NCBI GenBank assembly: GCA_903953145.1
Contig: CAJBIL010000399.1
Coordinates: 1 to 5,014 of the forward strand
DNA length: 5,014 bases
Direction: 5' to 3'
From: an uncultured beta proteobacterium
GTDB lineage: Bacteria > Pseudomonadota > Gammaproteobacteria > Burkholderiales > Rhodocyclaceae
Part shown: positions 1 to 5,014 of the stretch, piece by piece
Position numbering within the stretch: the first letter of the stretch is position 1
How the letters are laid out: each line of letters opens with the position of its first letter
Program-made: the position numbers and the translations under genes
Notes under the pieces: generated by a model
What the model was told of the DNA's origin: nothing
Databases searched by the model: none
The model's input: only the letters and a program-made list of their open reading frames with translations

Positions 1-125
1 CGGTCGTCGCGCAAGGCGAAGAAACGGCGACCTACGATCAGGCCGCCGTGATTTTCGACACTATGGCGCTGGCTGAAGATTACCCGGAGTTTCTGACACT
101 GCCGCTGTACGAGGCAATGGAATAA
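1..125 (+). CDS. aceB: Malate synthase A, C-terminal fragment (5' end outside window)
   Basis: Reading from base 3 gives 40 codons and a TAA stop at 123-125. The gene begins upstream of the window. The last residues, DYPEFLTLPLYEAME, match the typical malate synthase A ending (acidic residue, FLTLP, Y, short tail); E. coli AceB ends in a similar FLTLPGYRLLA. The family condenses glyoxylate and acetyl-CoA to malate in the cytosolic glyoxylate shunt. The catalytic TIM-barrel residues lie outside the window, so activity cannot be judged; only the end of the C-terminal helical domain is visible. A strong hairpin 32 bases after the stop ends the transcript, and the neighbouring purB unit is convergent. 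The call depends on a short C-terminal motif, so it is good but not certain. Confidence 0.78.
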   Translation, partial: VVAQGEETATYDQAAVIFDTMALAEDYPEFLTLPLYEAME

Positions 126-157
126 GCGAATTAGCGTTACGCAAGGCAAGTCACAAT

Positions 158-192
158 AAAAACGGCGCGGGGGAAACCCCAGCGCCGTTTTT
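158..192. terminator. Bidirectional intrinsic terminator between aceB and the purB unit
   Basis: The left arm AAAAACGGCGC (158-168) pairs with GCGCCGTTTTT (182-192). An inner GGGG/CCCC stem (169-172 with 177-180) is capped by a GAAA tetraloop (173-176), and A181 is a single bulge. The A tract on one side and T tract on the other give a GC-rich hairpin followed by U residues on either strand. It lies 32 bases after the aceB stop and 68 bases beyond the DUF2322-like stop, so it fits as a shared terminator for convergent genes. Confidence 0.9.
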
Positions 193-260
193 AATGAACA
201 GGAAGGTCATTCGTTGATTCGCCTCTAGCGCCTCACGCCCCCTTTTCTTTCGCGACAAGC

Positions 261-593
261 TCAGACGGCAAAAACGTGCTTTGCACGCAAAGTTTTTTTC
301 TCGTTGATCAAGCCGAATAACCGATCAATATTGGGATGTTTGCCGGGATTCGCGCGCGCATCTTCAGTATGTTCAGCAAAAAGTTCGAGTCCTTTTTTTG
401 CGGCATCCGGTGTGATGGCGCCATAGGTCTGCGCCAGATGGTTGTATACCGACAATGAACCCTGGCTACCCGGCTTGTTCTCGATCACAACCACTACCTG
501 CTCTTCGGCGTCGAGCAGGTTGATCGCCGCAAGGTGAGAAATCCCCGGCAGTTTTTTCAGATTTGCAGCAAAACTTGCAACTAACTCAGACAT
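261..593 (-). CDS. DUF2322-like small conserved protein, third gene of the purB unit
   Basis: A 110-residue soluble protein with no signal peptide or membrane segment. Its ATG (591-593) has a GGGGAG ribosome site with about 6 bases of spacing; the stop TGA is at 261-263. I recognise it, from memory, as resembling the DUF2322 family of short proteobacterial proteins. The supporting segments are ENKPGSQGSLSVYN (residues 38-51) and EHTEDARANPGKHPNIDRL (residues 74-92), dense in Asn, Pro, Gly, His and charged residues, as in conserved functional patches. The family has no established function and I propose none. It starts 14 bases after the zinc-ribbon gene and is almost certainly cotranscribed with it and purB. 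A 7-A tract covers codons 65-67 and another lies near the C-terminus, but the frame is intact through both. It is surely a real gene; the family name is less certain. Confidence 0.82.
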   Translation of the reverse strand: MSELVASFAANLKKLPGISHLAAINLLDAEEQVVVVIENKPGSQGSLSVYNHLAQTYGAITPDAAKKGLELFAEHTEDARANPGKHPNIDRLFGLINEKKTLRAKHVFAV

Positions 594-607
594 CTTGATC
601 TCCCCGG

Positions 608-933
608 TTATTCCTTGCGTTTACGAATCATGCCGAGCATCAGACCGGTCACGACAAAGCCGATGGTCACGCCAAAAACCATCCCCCAAGTGCCGCGCTC
701 CGGTCCAACAATGGATGACCAAATGGCAGCGACTACACCGCCAACCATCAGGCCGATAACACCGCCCACAAAAGCCCCGCGCTTGATCGCACCCTCACGA
801 CCATCCTCCCCGCAGCAGTAGGGGCAGTAGATTGCGCCGTTTGGCACAGCCTGCTCGCAACTCTGGCAAACCACGGTTTCTACGGTCAGCGCCTTGCCAA
901 TTTCTGCAACATCATTGCTGTGATCGGTCGTCA

Positions 934-934
<1 letters not shown>
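608..934 (-). CDS. Zinc-ribbon protein with two membrane segments, overlapping the purB stop
   Basis: 108 residues from the ATG at 932-934 to TAA at 608-610. The open frame extends 15 codons further upstream inside purB. I chose this ATG because GGAG (941-944, 6-base spacing) precedes it and it forms a TGATG overlap with the purB stop, which suggests translational coupling. After a polar N-terminus, residues 23-40 form a Cys4 zinc-ribbon pattern (C23-x2-C26-x10-C37-P-Y-C40, with a further C41). A charged linker follows, then two hydrophobic glycine-rich segments (about 54-76 and 83-103) and a basic RKRKE tail. The likely topology is a small inner-membrane protein with both ends cytoplasmic, by the positive-inside rule. 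Similar zinc-ribbon/TM proteins are common and mostly uncharacterised. I do not recognise a specific family, and the function is unknown. Confidence 0.82.
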
Positions 935-3033
<2,099 letters not shown>

Positions 3034-3035
<2 letters not shown>

Positions 3036-3049
3036 TTCACCGATTCACC
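3034..3049. repeat. Perfect 8-base tandem duplication at the GST stop codon
   Basis: GATTCACC occurs twice head to tail (3034-3041 and 3042-3049), and the first copy overlaps the last two bases of the TGA stop. It is too short to classify; it is probably a small slippage duplication. Confidence 0.5.
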
Positions 3050-3055
3050 AAATAA

Positions 3056-3088
3056 CAGAAGGGCTGCTCAAACCGGGCAGCCCTTCTG
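3056..3088. terminator. Hairpin terminator shared by the GST-like gene and the convergent COX-like unit
   Basis: CAGAAGGGCTGC (3056-3067) pairs perfectly with GCAGCCCTTCTG (3077-3088) around a 9-base loop: a 12-bp stem, 20 bases after the GST stop and 30 bases beyond the stop of the minus-strand gene. The trailing T tract is weak on the plus strand (CATTT) and slightly better on the minus strand (TTATTT), so termination may be partial or helped by stem strength. Confidence 0.75.
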
Positions 3089-3118
3089 CATTTCCGCACG
3101 TTTATCTGATAACGCTGC

Positions 3119-3448
3119 TTACAAAGTTACCCAACGTACAAGTTGCGTACCGAAAAACGAAGTCAGGATCAGCGCGATCGGTGCCAGCGCGATAAATATC
3201 TGCAACATACGGGCGATAAAAGGCACTGTCTGCTGCGATTCAATGAAACTACGGGCAACCACGGCACCTTTGAGCCAGACAATTCCTGCAACCAGCATTG
3301 GCAACCAATCGGCGGCGTGGAACCACTCGCCAAGCCCAAGACTGACGAGCGTCAGCACAAAAAGTAACGACCAGGCGGTGGTCAGCGAAGCGGAGGTATC
3401 GCGCGCTGGCGCCAACTCAATGGCATTGATATTCAGTTCATCATCCAT
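3119..3448 (-). CDS. Cytochrome c oxidase subunit IV / NorF-like membrane protein
   Basis: 109 residues, from ATG 3446-3448 to TAA 3119-3121. A polar, acidic N-terminus of about 22 residues precedes three predicted membrane helices (about 24-42, 48-66 and 79-98). Length, three-helix plan and the segment WLKGAVVARSFIESQ resemble prokaryotic COX subunit IV proteins (COX4_pro type), small accessory subunits of heme-copper oxidases. In denitrifiers the smaller NorF holds the equivalent place after NorE. It starts 3 bases after the stop of the COX III-like gene and has no clear ribosome site, so translation probably depends on the gene before it. No metal or heme ligands are expected in this family. 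The fold-level call is fairly safe; which enzyme it serves cannot be told from the window. Confidence 0.75.
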   Translation of the reverse strand: MDDELNINAIELAPARDTSASLTTAWSLLFVLTLVSLGLGEWFHAADWLPMLVAGIVWLKGAVVARSFIESQQTVPFIARMLQIFIALAPIALILTSFFGTQLVRWVTL

Positions 3449-3451
3449 GAT

Positions 3452-4051
3452 TCAGGCCAGTACGTAAAAGAGCGGAAAGATGATCAGCCAGATGATGTCG
3501 GTAGCGTGCCAATAACTGGCCAGCGCCTCCAGACCGGCATAATCCTTCGCCGAATAGCCGTTCATTGCGAGGCGTACCCAGACAAAAGCAATGCCGATAA
3601 TTCCCCACGAGGCATGCACAAGATGATTAAAGGTCAGGTAGTAATAGATGGTGTAAAAAATGCCGGCACTGCCATCAATCCCATGCGCAAAATTCCACTG
3701 TAGCTCCATAATTTTGGCAACGGGGTACCCAAGCGAAGTCAGCAGACCCAGACTGAGCCAGCGCAACGCCGTACGTTGCTGCCCCAAACGAATGGAATTG
3801 ACCGAACGGGCAATGAAGTAACTGCTGGTGACCATCAACAAGGTAATTACGGTACCTGCGGTGCGCGACAAGTGCCCGGCCCCTTCCCTGAATGCCTCCG
3901 GGTAGTGCATGCGAGCCACGAAATACACCGCAAAAAGTACGGCGAATTCAACCAGTTCACAGGTTATGCCGACCCAGATTCCGGTATTACCGGGAATCCG
4001 CAGCTTTTCCTGCACTGAAATATTTTCAGGTAAGGTTGCCGCATGCGTCAT
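3452..4051 (-). CDS. Cytochrome c oxidase subunit III / NorE-like membrane protein
   Basis: 199 residues from the ATG at 4049-4051; a TTG one codon earlier is not needed. Five predicted membrane helices (about 23-46, 64-86, 96-115, 130-158, 179-198) follow a cytoplasmic-looking IPGNTGIWVGI segment, matching the short five-helix COX III/NorE plan (full COX III has seven). The C-terminal WHATDIIWLIIFPLFY (181-196) is the strongly conserved COX III/NorE ending, and FNHLVH (141-146) fits the helix-IV histidine region. COX III stabilises heme-copper oxidases; NorE is a non-catalytic helper of nitric oxide reductase. The ATG overlaps the preceding SDR stop (TGATG), and the AGAGG site upstream is 11 bases away, so coupling is likely. 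No catalytic oxidase or norCB gene is in view, so NorE is favoured on size only. Confidence 0.85.
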   Translation of the reverse strand: MTHAATLPENISVQEKLRIPGNTGIWVGITCELVEFAVLFAVYFVARMHYPEAFREGAGHLSRTAGTVITLLMVTSSYFIARSVNSIRLGQQRTALRWLSLGLLTSLGYPVAKIMELQWNFAHGIDGSAGIFYTIYYYLTFNHLVHASWGIIGIAFVWVRLAMNGYSAKDYAGLEALASYWHATDIIWLIIFPLFYVLA

Positions 4052-4788
4052 CAAAGCGAAAGCCTCTTGAAAATTCGTTCGGGAATATGCCTGATGATGA
4101 ACATGATGATGCGCCAGAAGCCAGGCAGATAAACCACCTCTTTTTTGTGCTCAATCGCCGACAAAATGCCGCGTGCAATGCTGTCCGGTTGTGCCCATAG
4201 CGCACCCTTCTTAAACGAAACCGTCATCGGCGTATCGACAAAACCGGGCTTGATCGTCAGCACTTGCACCCCTTTTTTCGCTAGGCGATTGCGTAAGCCT
4301 TGCAGGAAAAGCGCGACCATGCCCTTTGCCGCACCATAGACATAATTACTTTGCCGGCCGCGATCACCGGCCACTGAGCCGATAACAGCCAGCGTGCCCT
4401 GGCACTGAGCTTCCAGTTGCGCGCCAAGCAGCGTAGCGAGTGCGATGACCGACAATGCATTGTTATTGATTTCGCTCAACGTCAGTTCAACCGAAGCTTC
4501 GCAGGCTTTCTGGTCCGGCAACGAGCCATGTGCAATGAGCGCGATGTCCAGCCCGCCCAGCGCTGTGTTTGCGGCTTCGAGCATTCCCTTATGGGTGGCG
4601 GTATCGGTAGCGTCCATGACAAAACTGCCAACCAACACCGCACCGCGCACACGCAGATCAGCGGCAATCACTTCAAGACGCGCAGCGTTCCGGCCAACCA
4701 GAAACAAGGCATTACCGCTTGCTGCCCATGAACGCGCCGTCGCTTCGGCGATGGCCGAGGTAGCGCCAACAATGAGGATTTTTTGCAT
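4051..4788 (-). CDS. DprE2-like SDR reductase (polyprenyl-phosphate 2-ketoribose reductase)
   Basis: 245 residues, a classical short-chain dehydrogenase. The nucleotide-binding loop is GATSAIAE (residues 8-15), an IAHG strand follows, and Ser138 (GSVAG), Tyr151 and Lys155 (YGAAK) form the catalytic set, with an Asn in INNNA near 108-110. PGFVDTPM (182-189) is the usual segment after the active site. The C-terminal FWRIIMFIIRHIPERIFKRL closely resembles the end of mycobacterial DprE2 and looks like an amphipathic membrane-binding helix. DprE2 reduces the 2-keto intermediate made by DprE1 to yield polyprenyl-phosphate arabinose. The start is the ATG at 4786-4788 with GGAG 6 bases upstream; the TTG one codon earlier is rejected. 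It lies 15 bases after the DprE1-like gene. The exact sugar and lipid substrates are inferred from the family. Confidence 0.9.
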   Translation of the reverse strand: MQKILIVGATSAIAEATARSWAASGNALFLVGRNAARLEVIAADLRVRGAVLVGSFVMDATDTATHKGMLEAANTALGGLDIALIAHGSLPDQKACEASVELTLSEINNNALSVIALATLLGAQLEAQCQGTLAVIGSVAGDRGRQSNYVYGAAKGMVALFLQGLRNRLAKKGVQVLTIKPGFVDTPMTVSFKKGALWAQPDSIARGILSAIEHKKEVVYLPGFWRIIMFIIRHIPERIFKRLSL

Positions 4789-4803
4789 CAACGACTCCGT
4801 AAA

Positions 4804-5014
4804 CTATTTTGTAAGGCGACGCCAGAAATCCGAGGAGAAGCCGGGGTCGACATAATCTGAAAATTCATTGAAACGCGGAAAACTGCGCCGAAAGAATTCG
4901 CCGGACATCCGCGCATCTTTTGCGGCATAAAGTCGCCCGCCCACGCTGCCAACAATGACATCAAGGCGATCAAACAACGCCCGCGTTGCGCTACCTCGAT
5001 TGGGAAAATCAAGC
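4804..5014 (-). CDS. DprE1-like FAD-dependent oxidoreductase, C-terminal fragment (5' end outside window)
   Basis: The minus strand, read from base 5013, gives 69 codons and a TAG at 4804-4806. The fragment has LDFPNRG (1-7), GGRLYAAKDARMS (25-37), a YP-like SFPRFNEF stretch and the ending VDPGFSSDFWRRLTK. This matches the C-terminal cap of DprE1/D-arabinono-lactone-oxidase-type flavoproteins; Lys32 corresponds to the conserved Lys418 of mycobacterial DprE1 as I recall it. The family oxidises the 2'-hydroxyl of polyprenyl-phosphate ribose using FAD, and the SDR immediately downstream would reduce the ketone to arabinose. The FAD-binding domain lies outside the window. A longer open frame on the same strand (4788-5012) is a shadow: its translation has no family resemblance. 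Confidence 0.88.
   Translation of the reverse strand, partial: LDFPNRGSATRALFDRLDVIVGSVGGRLYAAKDARMSGEFFRRSFPRFNEFSDYVDPGFSSDFWRRLTK

Noticed and set aside
193..260. Spacer between the terminator and the DUF2322-like stop searched for a small gene or RNA
   Set aside because: Only 68 bases, with no ribosome site plus open frame, hairpin or repeat that I can support.
285..300. Second A7 tract near the 3' end of the DUF2322-like gene as a frameshift site
   Set aside because: The codons are GAG AAA AAA ACT, so the base before the two Lys codons is G and the heptamer is not in slippery register; the frame is intact to a normal stop.
4788..5012. 74-codon open frame on the minus strand covering the right edge
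   Set aside because: It is a shadow frame. The -1-related frame ending at TAG 4804-4806 gives an unmistakable DprE1-type C-terminus.

Overview
The window looks like ordinary chromosomal sequence from a betaproteobacterium, most likely a Rhodocyclales-type organism (Dechloromonas/Azonexus relatives). That placement is an inference. It rests on moderate-to-high GC, the style of the PurB, YibF-type GST and DUF2322-like proteins, and DprE1/DprE2-like and cytochrome-oxidase-III-like genes in one genome. I see no mobile elements, CRISPR arrays, tRNA or rRNA genes.

Layout, left to right. (1) Bases 1-125 hold the 3' end of a plus-strand gene whose C-terminus matches malate synthase A (glyoxylate shunt). 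A strong hairpin at 158-192 with T/A tracts on both sides separates it from the convergent unit and can serve both strands. (2) Bases 261-2301, minus strand, are a compact three-gene unit: purB (adenylosuccinate lyase), then a zinc-ribbon/two-TM membrane protein whose ATG overlaps the purB stop (TGATG), then a small DUF2322-like protein 14 bases further on. (3) A 125-base divergent spacer (2302-2426) holds a perfect extended -10 element for the rightward gene and a weaker candidate promoter for purB. (4) Bases 2427-3035, plus strand, encode a YibF-type glutathione S-transferase family protein, followed by a 12-bp hairpin terminator. (5) Bases 3119-5014, minus strand, are a tightly packed four-gene unit. 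In transcription order it holds the C-terminus of a DprE1-like FAD oxidoreductase, a DprE2-like SDR reductase, a 5-TM cytochrome c oxidase subunit III/NorE-like protein, and a 3-TM cytochrome oxidase subunit IV/NorF-like protein.

How they work together. The DprE1/DprE2 pair is expected to epimerise a polyprenyl-phosphate ribose to arabinose, giving a lipid-linked arabinofuranose donor for the envelope. Two accessory heme-copper-oxidase-type membrane subunits follow directly, the first coupled by a TGATG overlap, with no catalytic subunit in view; this is the least expected arrangement here. The purB unit couples a housekeeping purine enzyme to two small proteins of unknown function. Nothing in the window amounts to a clearly new system. 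The items most worth following are the arabinose-epimerase/oxidase-subunit operon and the purB-coupled small genes.

Several starts were chosen from ribosome binding sites rather than ORF length: purB at 2301, the zinc-ribbon gene at 934, the SDR at 4788 and the COX III-like gene at 4051.
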